NCBI GenBank assembly: GCA_966211675.1
Contig: CBIHPK010000002.1
Coordinates: 62,001 to 126,000, forward strand
DNA length: 64,000 bases
Origin: SCUS01 sp966211675
Lineage (GTDB): Bacteria > Myxococcota_A > Polyangia > Polyangiales > Ga0077539
Reading direction: 5' to 3'
Shown: piece after piece, positions 1-8,682 of the stretch
Layout: each line of letters begins with the position of its first letter
Numbering within the stretch: position 1 is the stretch's first letter
Program-made: the position numbers and the translations under genes
The notes under the pieces: model-generated
Told to the model about the DNA's origin: nothing
Databases searched by the model: none
Seen by the model: the letters and a program-made list of their open reading frames with translations, nothing else

Positions 1-984
1 CCCAGCCACGAAGAACTCTGGAAGCTCGCTCTGCCCGAGGCGAGGCGCTCCTTCACGGCGCTCGCCCGCGCCATCGCCCGCCACGGCGGCGAGCGGCTGG
101 AGGTGCTCGCGCCCGACGCCGTCGAGGAGACCGTCGCCCGCGCCGCGCTCGAGGGGCTCGACGCGCGCTTCCACCAGATTCCCTTCGGCGACATCTGGGT
201 GCGCGACACGCTCCCGGTCTTCATGCACGACCGCGACGGCTCCGTCGTCGCCTCGCGCTTCGCCTTCAACGGCTGGGGCGGCAAATACAACCTCCGGTAT
301 GACGACACCGTCGGCGACGCGGTCGCGAGGGCCTCGGGATTTCGCACCCTCCGCCACGAGCTGGTGCTGGAGGGCGGCAGCATCGAGGTCGACGGCGAGG
401 GCACCGTGCTCAGCTCTCGGCAGTGCCTGCTCAACCCCAACCGCAACCCCGGGATGGACGAGGCCGCCATCACCCGCGCCGTCCTCGACGCCTTCGGCGG
501 CACCACCCTGCTCTGGGTCACCGACGGCCTCCTCAACGACCACACCGACGGGCACATCGACACCATCGCGCGCTTCGTCGCCCCTGGCGTCATCGCCCTG
601 ATGGAGCCCTCCGGCAGCGACGACCCCAACCGGGACATCCTGCTCCGACTGCGCGACGAGCTCACCGGTCAGCGCGACGCGCTCGGCCGCCCCATCGAGC
701 TCGTCTACGTCCCGTCGCCGGGCCGCGTCGAGGACGACGACGGCCGGGTGATGCCCGCGAGCCACCTGAACTTCTACATCGGCAACCGCACCGTGGTGGT
801 CCCGACCTACGGCACCCGCTACGACGCCGCCGCCGCGAGGGCCGTCGAGAAGCTCTTCCCCGGTCGCCACGTCGAGGCCGTCGACGCGCGGGCCATCCTC
901 GAGGGCGGCGGAGCCTTCCACTGCATCACCCAGCAGCAGCCCACGCGCCGCCTGCCCAACGGGAGCTCAAGCCAGACGCCATGA
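1..984 (+). CDS. aguA: Agmatine deiminase, 5' end outside window
   Basis: Hydrolyses agmatine to N-carbamoylputrescine and ammonia, the first step of the arginine decarboxylase route to putrescine; cytoplasmic. The frame is open from base 1 and the first residues (PSHEELWKLALPEARR) already match the family N-terminal region, so the true start lies to the left; the GTG at 103 is internal. Family (PAD_porph, guanidino-group hydrolase) signatures seen are DIWVRDTLPVF, WGGKYN, LEGGSIEVDG, DHTDGHIDT and the C-terminal FHCITQQQP, whose cysteine (codon 922-924) is the expected nucleophile. The stop overlaps the next start (ATGA), and the next gene encodes the next enzyme of the pathway, which makes this call firm. 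Confidence 0.95.
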   Translation, partial: PSHEELWKLALPEARRSFTALARAIARHGGERLEVLAPDAVEETVARAALEGLDARFHQIPFGDIWVRDTLPVFMHDRDGSVVASRFAFNGWGGKYNLRYDDTVGDAVARASGFRTLRHELVLEGGSIEVDGEGTVLSSRQCLLNPNRNPGMDEAAITRAVLDAFGGTTLLWVTDGLLNDHTDGHIDTIARFVAPGVIALMEPSGSDDPNRDILLRLRDELTGQRDALGRPIELVYVPSPGRVEDDDGRVMPASHLNFYIGNRTVVVPTYGTRYDAAAARAVEKLFPGRHVEAVDARAILEGGGAFHCITQQQPTRRLPNGSSSQTP

Positions 985-1847
985 AGACCACCGTCGCGGT
1001 CATCCAGTGTCCGCTCGGCGATGACCGGGAGACCAACGTCGCCCGGGTCATCGACCACGTCCGCTCCGCCGCCGCGCGGGGCGCCAACGTCATCCTGCCC
1101 CCCGAGCTCTTCGAGGGGCCCTATTTCTGCCGCGTGGAGGACGAGCGCGAGCTGCTCCGCGCGATGCCCTTCGAGAACAACCCCACCATCGCCCGCTTCT
1201 CCGAGCTCGCCCGGGAGCTCGGGGTTGTGATCCCGGTGTCCTTCTTCGAGGTGGCGGGGCAGGCCTACTACAACAGCCTCGCGATGGTGGACGCGGACGG
1301 CGCGGTGATGGGCCTCTATCGCAAGAGCCACATCCCCGATGGTCCGGGCTACGAGGAGAAGTTCTACTTCCGCCCCGGCGACACCGGCTTCAAGGTCTGG
1401 AACACCCGCCACGGCAGCCTCGGCGTCGGCATCTGCTGGGACCAGTGGTACCCCGAGTGCGCCCGCGCGATGATGCTGATGGGCGCCGAGCTGCTGCTCT
1501 ATCCCACGGCCATCGGCAGCGAGCCGCACGACCCCTCGCTCGACACCCGCGACCCGTGGCAGCGCGCCATGATCGGCCACGCGGTCTCCAACGTGGTGCC
1601 CGTGTGCGGCGCCAACCGCATCGGCACCGAGGACGGTCAGCTCTTCTACGGCAGCTCCTTCTGCGCCGACCACCGCGGCGACATGGTGGCCGAGCTCTCC
1701 CGCACCGAGGAGGGGGCCGCCATCGCCGCCTTCGACCTGGCGCTCTCCCGACGGATGCGCGGCGCCTGGGGCTTCTTCCGCGACCGGCGCGCCGACCTCT
1801 ACGACGTGCTCCTCACCGCGGACGGGCGTCGACCGGTCAAGCCATGA
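981..1847 (+). CDS. aguB: N-carbamoylputrescine amidase
   Basis: Converts N-carbamoylputrescine to putrescine, CO2 and ammonia, completing the agmatine pathway started by the overlapping upstream gene. The 288-residue protein is a complete nitrilase-superfamily domain with the Glu-Lys-Cys triad at E42 (LPPELFE), K115 (YRKSHIPD) and C152 (GICWDQWYPE); YRKSHIPDGPGY and ICWDQWYPE are typical of AguB. The ATG at 981 gives a 4-base ATGA overlap with aguA, so translational coupling is likely. A longer reading of the frame upstream runs through aguA in another frame and is a shadow. Confidence 0.95.
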   Translation: MKTTVAVIQCPLGDDRETNVARVIDHVRSAAARGANVILPPELFEGPYFCRVEDERELLRAMPFENNPTIARFSELARELGVVIPVSFFEVAGQAYYNSLAMVDADGAVMGLYRKSHIPDGPGYEEKFYFRPGDTGFKVWNTRHGSLGVGICWDQWYPECARAMMLMGAELLLYPTAIGSEPHDPSLDTRDPWQRAMIGHAVSNVVPVCGANRIGTEDGQLFYGSSFCADHRGDMVAELSRTEEGAAIAAFDLALSRRMRGAWGFFRDRRADLYDVLLTADGRRPVKP

Positions 1848-2758
1848 CGGCCCGCGCCTTCGCCGCGCTCCCTCCCTTGAAGCCCGGCGACGCCGTGGCG
1901 GTCATCGCCCCGAGCGGCCCGACGGACCACGCCGAGCTCGACGCCGGCGTGGCCTGGTGCGCGGGGCGGTATCGGGTGAGCGTCGGGGCGTCGGCGAAGC
2001 GCCGCGAGGGCTTCCTCGCCGGGGACGACGAGGCCCGCGCGGCGGACATCACCGCGGCCCTCGAAGACCGCGCCATCCGGGCGGTGCACGCCGCGCGCGG
2101 AGGCTACGGGCTCACCCGCCTCCTCGAGCGCCACGCGCCCCGCTGGATCGAGCTCCTGCGCCGCGACCCGAAGCCCCTGGTGGGCTTCAGCGACGTGACC
2201 GCCCTGCACGCCGTGTGGTCCCTCGCGGGCGTGCGCTCGGTCCACGGGACGATGGTGCTCGCGCTCGGCCGGCGCGGCGGCGACCCCGAGCTCGCGGCCG
2301 TGCTGGAGGGCGCCGCCCCGGAGCGCTGGACGGGCCTCGCCACCTGGTCCGAGGGAGCCGCTCCGTCGGTGAGCGGTCGCGCCATGGGAGGCAACCTCTC
2401 CCTCCTCGCGGCCCTCCAGGGAACGCCCTGTCAGCTCCCCCTCGAAGACCGCGTGCTCTTCCTCGAAGACGTCGGCGAGGCGCCCTACCGGGTCGATCGC
2501 ATGCTCACCTCGCTGCGCTCTTCGGGCGCGCTGCGCGGGGTGCGCGCGGTGGTGCTCGGCGAGTTCACCCGATGCGACACTCGCGACGACGGCGTCCCCA
2601 TCGAGTCGGTGCTGCGAGAGCGCCTGGCGACGCTGGGGGTCCCGGTGCTGGCGGGCGCCCCCTTCGGGCACGGCCGCGAGCACCGGCCCTGGGTGCAGGG
2701 CTCCGAGGTGACGGTGCTGCGCAGCGGTGAGGTGGTCTTCGAGGAGGGCCTCTCGTGA
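1844..2758 (+). CDS. ldcA: Peptidase S66, LD-carboxypeptidase
   Basis: Cytoplasmic LD-carboxypeptidases remove the terminal D-Ala from the tetrapeptide of recycled muropeptides. The 304-residue length fits family S66. The expected triad is visible: nucleophile S116 in the elbow GFSDVT, E208 in FLEDVGE and H276 in PFGHG, with spacing close to the Pseudomonas aeruginosa enzyme (S115, E217, H285). No signal peptide is seen. The start overlaps aguB by ATGA and the stop overlaps the next gene by GTGA. Some S66 members instead cleave microcin-type substrates (MccF); the run with mltG favours murein recycling. Confidence 0.9.
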   Translation: MTARAFAALPPLKPGDAVAVIAPSGPTDHAELDAGVAWCAGRYRVSVGASAKRREGFLAGDDEARAADITAALEDRAIRAVHAARGGYGLTRLLERHAPRWIELLRRDPKPLVGFSDVTALHAVWSLAGVRSVHGTMVLALGRRGGDPELAAVLEGAAPERWTGLATWSEGAAPSVSGRAMGGNLSLLAALQGTPCQLPLEDRVLFLEDVGEAPYRVDRMLTSLRSSGALRGVRAVVLGEFTRCDTRDDGVPIESVLRERLATLGVPVLAGAPFGHGREHRPWVQGSEVTVLRSGEVVFEEGLS

Positions 2759-3189
2759 AGCGCCTGGGCATCGACCTGGGCGCGCGGCGCATCGGCGTGG
2801 CGGTGCACTCCGAGGAGGGCGTCCCGGCGCGTCCGCTGGAGACGCTGGTGCTGTCCGAGCCCACGCAGGCGGTCGGCGCGGTGGTCGCCGTGGCGCTGCG
2901 CGAGGCCGCCGAGGAGCTGGTCGTCGGGCTCCCGTTGAACATGGACGGCAGCGAGGGGATGAAGGCCCGCGCGGCCCGCACCTTCGCCGGGCTGCTGGGG
3001 CGCAAGACGAAGCTCCCGGTGATCCTCTGGGATGAGCGGCTCACCACGGTGCAGGCGCAGCGAGCCCGCACGGCGTCGGGCCGCCGGGGCCGGGAGGGCA
3101 TCGACGCGGAGGTCGCGGCGATCCTGCTGCAGGCCTACCTCGACTCGAAGGCGGGAGCGGGCGCTTGGCCAGACGACCCAGATCAGTAG
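2755..3189 (+). CDS. ruvX: RuvX/YqgF family Holliday-junction resolvase-like nuclease
   Basis: A 144-residue RNase H-fold nuclease. YqgF/RuvX proteins are implicated in 16S rRNA 5'-end processing in Escherichia coli and act as Holliday junction resolvases in other bacteria. The N-terminal GIDLGARRIGVAV carries the first metal-binding Asp, VVGLPLNMDG is the family signature, WDERLTT holds the Glu, and DAEVAAILLQAYL near the C-terminus holds the last Asp. The start is a GTG overlapping the ldcA stop (GTGA). The 3' end overlaps mltG by 25 bases. Pairing of ruvX with mltG is common in bacterial genomes. Confidence 0.93.
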   Translation: MKRLGIDLGARRIGVAVHSEEGVPARPLETLVLSEPTQAVGAVVAVALREAAEELVVGLPLNMDGSEGMKARAARTFAGLLGRKTKLPVILWDERLTTVQAQRARTASGRRGREGIDAEVAAILLQAYLDSKAGAGAWPDDPDQ

Positions 3190-4418
3190 CGAAGCCTCCG
3201 TCGAAGGCGCCCGCGAAGCCTGCGTCGAAGCCCGCGCCCCACGCGGCCCGACGCTCGCGCTCGCACGGCGCGCCGCCACGGCGCCCGCTCGCCATCGCCC
3301 TCGGCCTGCTGGCGCTGCTCTCGGCGCTCTCGGCCCTCGGGGCCTTCGTCTATCTCCGCACTCCCCACCACGGGCGGGGCCGCGCCCTGCGCATCACCTT
3401 CGCCGAGGGCGCCGACTCCGCCGCGATCACCCACGCGCTCTGGTCCGCCGGGGTGATCGACCACCCGTGGCTCTTCCACCTGCTCGCGGCCACCACCGGC
3501 GCCGCCGACCGCGCCCACCGCGGGACCGTCGCCCTGCGCGACGACCTCACCCCCTGGGCGGTCCTTCGCACGCTCAACCGGGGCGCCGCCGGGGTGATCC
3601 GGGTGACCATCCCGGAGGGCTACACCCGCTTCGACATCGCCCGTCGGCTGGAGTCCGTCGGGGTCTGTCCCTCTTCGGACTTCATTGCCCACACCGAAGA
3701 CCCCGCCTTGCTTCAACGATATGGCCTGACGGGATCCGTAGAGGGATATCTCTTCCCGGAGACCTACGACCTCCCTCCCGACTCGCCCGCCGGACTCGTG
3801 GTCGAGCGCATGGTGACGGAGTTCACCCGGCGCCTCCGTGAGCTCAAGTCGCGCCATCCCGAAGGCGTCCTTCGGGCGGCCTCGCTCGCGAGCGGCGACG
3901 AGGGCCCGGTGACCCCGACCCCCGGCGGCTTCGACCGCGCCGACCGGCTGATCGTCACCCTCGCCTCGCTGGTCGAGCGCGAGACCGGCTCACCCGATGA
4001 CCGTGCCCACATCGCCTCGGTCTTCTGGAACCGACTACGCCTCCCGGACTTCCGTCCCCGGCTCCTCCAGAGCGACCCGACTGTGGTCTATGGGTGCACG
4101 GTGATGGCCGCCCGGGGCGCTCCGCTCGCGTCCTGCGAGCGCGGCGACGGCGGCGTCCGCCGGGGCATCACGGGCGCGATGCTCATGGACCGAGGCAACC
4201 CCTACAACACCTATCAGCACGAGGGCGTGCCCCCCGGGCCCATCGCCAACCCGGGAGCGCTGGCGATCGCCGCGGTGCTCGCTCCCACCGGCGATCAGGA
4301 CCTGTATTTCGTGGCGATGGGGGACGGCCGATCGGCCTTCGCTCCCTCGCTGGAGGAGCACCGCCGCAACGTGCAGCGCTACCTCCACCGGGGGGACGCG
4401 GGGGCGCTCAGCCCTTGA
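3165..4418 (+). CDS. mltG: Endolytic transglycosylase MltG (YceG)
   Basis: Inner-membrane lytic transglycosylase that cuts nascent peptidoglycan and is thought to set glycan chain length. The protein (417 residues from TTG at 3165) has a 40-residue cytoplasmic tail rich in Ala, Pro, Arg and Lys, one membrane helix at about 41-64, a LysM-like region, then the YceG catalytic domain with E271 in SLVERETG, the equivalent of E. coli MltG E218. SVEGYLFPETYDLP and GIPPGPIANPG-like (GVPPGPIANPG) motifs are typical. The TTG start lies inside ruvX; no better in-frame start precedes the helix. Its last 11 bases overlap the convergent acyl-CoA dehydrogenase. Confidence 0.93.
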   Translation: MARRPRSVAKPPSKAPAKPASKPAPHAARRSRSHGAPPRRPLAIALGLLALLSALSALGAFVYLRTPHHGRGRALRITFAEGADSAAITHALWSAGVIDHPWLFHLLAATTGAADRAHRGTVALRDDLTPWAVLRTLNRGAAGVIRVTIPEGYTRFDIARRLESVGVCPSSDFIAHTEDPALLQRYGLTGSVEGYLFPETYDLPPDSPAGLVVERMVTEFTRRLRELKSRHPEGVLRAASLASGDEGPVTPTPGGFDRADRLIVTLASLVERETGSPDDRAHIASVFWNRLRLPDFRPRLLQSDPTVVYGCTVMAARGAPLASCERGDGGVRRGITGAMLMDRGNPYNTYQHEGVPPGPIANPGALAIAAVLAPTGDQDLYFVAMGDGRSAFAPSLEEHRRNVQRYLHRGDAGALSP

Positions 4419-5568
4419 AGCCGTACTCCGCCTGGAGCAGCTTGGCGATGGTCTGGAGCTGCATGTTGGACGTGCCCTCGTAGATCTTGCCGATCTTGGC
4501 GTCCCGGAAGAACTTCTCCAATGGATAGTCCTTGGTGAAGCCGACGCCTCCGACGAACTCCACGCAGAGCGACGCGACGCGCTCGGCCACCTCGCTCGCG
4601 TGCAGCTTGGCCATGGCGGCTTCCTTGATGAAGGGCTGCCCGGCGTCCTTGAGGCGCGCGGCGTTGTAGACCATCAGCCGGGCGCTCTCGATCTCCACCG
4701 CGCACCGCGCGTACTGGAACTGCACCCCCTGGAAGTTGCCGATCACCTGCCCGAACTGCTTGCGCTCGTGCATGTACTTCATGGCGTAGTCGAAGGCCCC
4801 CTGGGCGAGGCCGAGCATCTGCGCGCCGATGCCGATGCGGCCCTCGTTGAGGGTCTCGATGGCGATCTTGTAGCCCTTGCCCACCTCGCCGAGCACGTTG
4901 CCGAGCGGCACCTCGCAGTCCTCCAGGATGAGCTCGCAGGTGGACGAGGCGCGGATGCCGAGCTTGTCCTCCTTCTTGCCCACGGAGAACCCGGGGAAGC
5001 TCCGCTCCACCAGGAAGGCCGTGATGCCCTTGTATCCCTTGGAGGGGTCGACGTTGGCGAACACGATGAAGAGCGAAGACTCGTTGGCGTTGGTGATCCA
5101 GAGCTTGCGCCCGTTGAGGATCCACTTGTCGCCCTTCTTCTCCGCCCGCGCCGCGAGGGCGAAGGCGTCACTCCCGGAGCCCGCCTCGCTCAACGCATAG
5201 GAGCCGACCCACTCCCGCGCGAGCTTCGGGAGGTACTTCTCCTTCTGCGCGTCGTCGGCCCAGCGGATGACCGCGTTGGCGACCAGGGTGTTCTGCACGT
5301 CCACCAGCACCGAGACGCTCGGATCGACCGTGGCGAAGCCCTCGACGGCGAGGGCGGCGTTGAAGAAGCTGGAGCCCGATCCGCCGTACTGCTCGGGCAC
5401 CTCGACGCCCATCACCCCGAGCTCGAACAGGTCCGGGAGCAGGTCCTTGTCGAGGGCTCCGTGGTGATCCATCGAGGCGACACGGGGGCCGACGCGGTCG
5501 CGGGCGAAGCCGAGCACGGCGTCGCGAAACATCTTCTCATCGGGCGAAAGCTGGGTGAGCGAGGTCAT
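4408..5568 (-). CDS. Acyl-CoA dehydrogenase
   Basis: FAD-dependent dehydrogenase making 2-enoyl-CoA from acyl-CoA in beta-oxidation or branched-chain amino-acid breakdown. The length (386 residues) is standard for the family. Visible signatures are YALSEAGSGSDA (flavin and substrate contacts), WITNANES and the C-terminal YEGTSNMQL, in which E364 is the likely catalytic base. The short/branched-chain or butyryl-CoA type is likely from the catalytic Glu position, but substrate is not settled. It is a single-gene unit on the minus strand whose end overlaps mltG, leaving no room for a separate terminator. It could supply the fadN-fadA pair at 47841-51393. Confidence 0.92.
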   Translation of the reverse strand: MTSLTQLSPDEKMFRDAVLGFARDRVGPRVASMDHHGALDKDLLPDLFELGVMGVEVPEQYGGSGSSFFNAALAVEGFATVDPSVSVLVDVQNTLVANAVIRWADDAQKEKYLPKLAREWVGSYALSEAGSGSDAFALAARAEKKGDKWILNGRKLWITNANESSLFIVFANVDPSKGYKGITAFLVERSFPGFSVGKKEDKLGIRASSTCELILEDCEVPLGNVLGEVGKGYKIAIETLNEGRIGIGAQMLGLAQGAFDYAMKYMHERKQFGQVIGNFQGVQFQYARCAVEIESARLMVYNAARLKDAGQPFIKEAAMAKLHASEVAERVASLCVEFVGGVGFTKDYPLEKFFRDAKIGKIYEGTSNMQLQTIAKLLQAEYGFKG

Positions 5569-5832
5569 GGCGCGGAATGTAGGGCCAACCCCCCGCGAAC
5601 CTCAATGCGCTCCGCGTCCCGGAGGACGCACCGACCATGAAGGGCACCCCGGGTGACGCAATCTGTCAGGGATCCCTTGGGCGACTTGACCGGAATGACG
5701 CTCGGGCCGCTGCGGCATGACGCGTGCTGCCAGGGCAGCGAGATCATGGGCCTTCCTCGTTCCACTGCAATCAAGGTCGGGGTAGAGGGCCGGGAGCGGA
5801 GCGGGTCCATGATGAACTGGAGGGAGTCGGCC

Positions 5833-6351
5833 ATGGGGGGATCGAGAGAGACTCGTCGAGGCGGGGTGTTCGAAGCGGGGTTCACCCTCGTGGAGCTGAT
5901 GATCGTCGTGGTGATCCTCGGGATCCTGGCGGCGGTCGCGATCCCGGCGTTCAGTCGATATGTGAAGCGGAGCAAGACCTCCGAGGCCACCTCGGGCATC
6001 GCGTCGATGTACCGGCTCCAGCTCAGCTACTACGAGAACACCCAGGAACGGACGAGCAGCACGAGCTTCGCCACCTGCGGCGCCCTTCCCACCGCGGCGC
6101 CGAGCGCGAGCAAGTACCCCGCGAACGTCACCATGTGGATGAACAGCTCGGACTGGAACTCCCTGGGCTTCGTCATCGATCGCCCGCACTACTACCAGTA
6201 CTCGACCGACGGCTCGAACACCTCGATGACCGCCCGGGCCGTCGGCGACATCGACGGCGACAACACGCTCTCCACCTTCGAGCGCTCGGCCCTGCTCAAC
6301 TCGGGCGAGATCCAGGGCGCCCAGATCCGCATCGTCAACGAGCTGGAGTGA
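5833..6351 (+). CDS. Type IV pilin or pseudopilin (prepilin-type)
   Basis: A class-III signal protein of 172 residues: leader of 16 residues ending VFEAG, cleavage before FTLVELMIVVVILGILAAVAIP, the classic N-methyl-Phe, Glu+5 and hydrophobic stalk pattern. I chose ATG 5833 because GGAGGGAG sits 6-8 bases upstream; ATGs at 5809/5812 would add eight or seven residues. The globular part has one Cys and ends with DIDGDNTLSTFE, which fits a 12-residue EF-hand loop (D1, D3, D5, T7, S9, E12) and may bind calcium as GspG-type pseudopilins do. It could be a PilA-like minor pilin or GspG-like pseudopilin. Processing would be by the prepilin peptidase at 61349-62341. No other pilus gene is adjacent. 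Confidence 0.88.
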   Translation: MGGSRETRRGGVFEAGFTLVELMIVVVILGILAAVAIPAFSRYVKRSKTSEATSGIASMYRLQLSYYENTQERTSSTSFATCGALPTAAPSASKYPANVTMWMNSSDWNSLGFVIDRPHYYQYSTDGSNTSMTARAVGDIDGDNTLSTFERSALLNSGEIQGAQIRIVNELE

Positions 6352-7522
6352 GCCCGCAGTCCTCGGCCACCAGCGCGCAGAGCCGCTCGATCCCCTCCTC
6401 GAACTGATCCGGCCTCGGCAGCAGGCTCAGCACCATGTGCCCGTCGCCGGGCACGTCGAAGAAATACCCCGGCTGCACCAGCACCCCGCGCTCCAGCAGC
6501 GCGAGCACCCAGTCGTCGTCGCCGCGCGTCGCGGGCAGCCGCAGCACCGCCGACCATCCCCCCTCCACGGGCAGCCGCGAGATCGGGCTCTCCGCCGTGA
6601 TCGCCCGCTCCAGCGTCGCGAGGTTGCGCGCGAGGCGCTCTCGCACGGGGCGCTGCAGGGCCTCGCGGTGGCGCAGCCAGACCGGCGCCGCGCTCAGCAC
6701 CGGCGAGCCCACCGAGAGGAAGCTGTCGGCGATGTGCTCCAGCCGCCGCAGGGCCTCGGAGCGCAGCGCGTCGGGGCCGCCGACGTGCACCCAGCCGAGC
6801 TTCATCTGCGGGAGCGCGAGGGTCTTGCTCAGGCCGCTCAGCGTGAAGGTGAGCACCTCGTCGCAGGTGACGAAGCTGGGCGCCCGGCGGCGGTCCTCGC
6901 GGTGGGGGTACTCGAGGAAGACCTCGTCCACGAGGAGCGCGAGCCCTCGCTGTCGGCACCGCGCGATGAGCGCCTCTCGGAGCTCGAGGGTGACGAAGGC
7001 CCCGGAGGGGTTGTTGGGGTGCACCAGCGCGATGGCCCGGGTGCGAGGGGTGAGGGCGGCGTCGAGGGCGTCGAGGTCGAGCTCCCAGCGGCCGTGCCAG
7101 GTGGAGCCCACGGGGGTGAGCGCGACGCCCTCCAGCCGGGCGAGGTCGTCGAGCAGGGGGTAGCTCGGGTGCCCCACCACCACCGCGTCGCCGCGGTCGC
7201 AGAGCAGGTTGAAGAGCCAGCCGTAGGCCTCGCTGGTGCTGGCCGCGAGGCGCAGGTGCTCCGGGTCCACCGCGTAGCCCAGCGAGGCGTAGTGCCCGGC
7301 GACGGCGGCGCGCGCCGCGAGCGGACCCGCGGGGTCGGGGTCGTAGCGGGCGACGGAGGCATCGGAGAGCGCGGCGAGCATCTCGGGAGCGAGGGGAGGG
7401 AGGTCGACCGCCGTGGGGTTGGAGGCGGTGAGGTCGAGGAGGCCGGGGCGGGCGCGGCGCTCGGCGATGGCGACGCTGAGCGGCGAAGGCTGGGTGATCC
7501 AGCCGGTGCGCTCAGAGAACAT
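6335..7522 (-). CDS. PLP-dependent aminotransferase, class I/II
   Basis: Fold-type I aminotransferase of 395 residues. K233 in SGLSKTLALPQMKLGW is the Schiff-base lysine, N171 in HPNNPSGAF and D199 in LLVDEVFLEYP contact the cofactor. Substrate is unknown; family members act on aromatic amino acids, alanine or histidinol phosphate. Its start lies 11 bases inside the end of galT, suggesting co-transcription, and its 3' end overlaps the convergent pilin by 17 bases. Confidence 0.9.
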   Translation of the reverse strand: MFSERTGWITQPSPLSVAIAERRARPGLLDLTASNPTAVDLPPLAPEMLAALSDASVARYDPDPAGPLAARAAVAGHYASLGYAVDPEHLRLAASTSEAYGWLFNLLCDRGDAVVVGHPSYPLLDDLARLEGVALTPVGSTWHGRWELDLDALDAALTPRTRAIALVHPNNPSGAFVTLELREALIARCRQRGLALLVDEVFLEYPHREDRRRAPSFVTCDEVLTFTLSGLSKTLALPQMKLGWVHVGGPDALRSEALRRLEHIADSFLSVGSPVLSAAPVWLRHREALQRPVRERLARNLATLERAITAESPISRLPVEGGWSAVLRLPATRGDDDWVLALLERGVLVQPGYFFDVPGDGHMVLSLLPRPDQFEEGIERLCALVAEDCGLTPAR

Positions 7523-8543
7523 CCGCGGACCTCATCAGCGCCGCGGACTCCTCCGGGGAGAACACGGTGCAGGACATCCCCCCGGAGAGCTCGAAGCCCG
7601 CGTCGCCGCCGCGTCGCACCTGGATCTCCATGAACCAGTGCGCCCAGGGCTCTCCCCACTTCGCCCGGGCGGGCTGGCGGAGCAGGAGGTTGTAGTCCGC
7701 GTCGCCGGACACCTGCCGCACCCGTCGCAGCGTCTGACGGAGCATCGCCGCGAGGGGGAGGAGCAGCGTGTCGGGCGTGGCGCCGAAGTGGGCGATCGGG
7801 GCGCGGGGGACGATCCAGGTCTCGTGCGAGCGAGCGGAGGCCCACGGGCAGAGGGCGACGAAGTACGGGTCCGAGGCGATGACCCGCGCGCCCTCGGCGA
7901 GCTCCGCGTCGACGAGCCGCTGCACCAGCGAGGAGCCCTCGCGCCGGTGGTGCCGAGCGGCCACCGCGTCGCGCCGCCGCACCCCGGGCGGGACCACCGG
8001 GCAGGTCATCACCTGCGAGTGCGGGTGGCGCAGCGAGGCCCCGGAGCGCGGTCCGCGGTTCTTGAAGAGCAGCACCGCGGCGGCGTCGGGGCGCCCGGCG
8101 AGCGCGCGGTGTCGGGAGCGGTGCAGGTCGAGCACGACCGCCAGGGCGTCGGCGTCGAGGTCCGAGAGGTCCGCGTCGTGGAGCCGGGTCTCGACGATCA
8201 CCTCGTGGGCGCCGGTCGCGGGGCGCTCTCGGAATACACCGTGGTGTATGACGGCCCCGCCCGTCGCCCCGCGGCCCATCATCGGGAAGCGGTTGGTGAC
8301 GGCGCGCGCCAGCCAGCGCCCGCTCCCGTCGCGCCGCTCCTCCGTGGCCGGGTCGGCCTCGGTCTCGTGGCCGGGGCAGAAGGGGCACTGGCTCGCGTCG
8401 CGCAGCGTGTCGAGCCGGCTGGTCATGTCCCGCGGGGTGTCGCGCCGGTGCGCGGCCAGGAGGCACCAGCGCGCGGTGAGGGCGTCCCAGCGGAGCGTCG
8501 GAGAGGGTTCGGGAACGTATGGCGTCGGCACCGGAGCCCTCAC
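7512..8543 (-). CDS. galT: Galactose-1-phosphate uridylyltransferase
   Basis: HIT-superfamily nucleotidyltransferase of 343 residues exchanging UDP-glucose and galactose 1-phosphate (Leloir pathway), or a related nucleotide-sugar transfer. The catalytic H-x-H-x-Q motif is at 173-177 (HPHSQ) and a zinc-binding CPFCPGHE lies at 53-60. HWFMEIQ-type and SGGMS sequences near the end are family-like. The start is GTG at 8543. It overlaps the downstream aminotransferase by 11 bases. galK and galE are not in the window, so a role in another sugar-nucleotide pathway remains open. Confidence 0.88.
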   Translation of the reverse strand: MRAPVPTPYVPEPSPTLRWDALTARWCLLAAHRRDTPRDMTSRLDTLRDASQCPFCPGHETEADPATEERRDGSGRWLARAVTNRFPMMGRGATGGAVIHHGVFRERPATGAHEVIVETRLHDADLSDLDADALAVVLDLHRSRHRALAGRPDAAAVLLFKNRGPRSGASLRHPHSQVMTCPVVPPGVRRRDAVAARHHRREGSSLVQRLVDAELAEGARVIASDPYFVALCPWASARSHETWIVPRAPIAHFGATPDTLLLPLAAMLRQTLRRVRQVSGDADYNLLLRQPARAKWGEPWAHWFMEIQVRRGGDAGFELSGGMSCTVFSPEESAALMRSADVL

Positions 8544-8682
8544 CCGCTACCGCAGGACGGCGCCCTCGCGCAACGCGCGCAACGCGCCGGTGGGTAATGC
8601 CGTCGCCCTGGCGCGGAGAGGTCTGTTATGGTCCCAGCGACGACCCATCTACGACGGTCGTAAACCCCTCTGGGAGCGTCCG

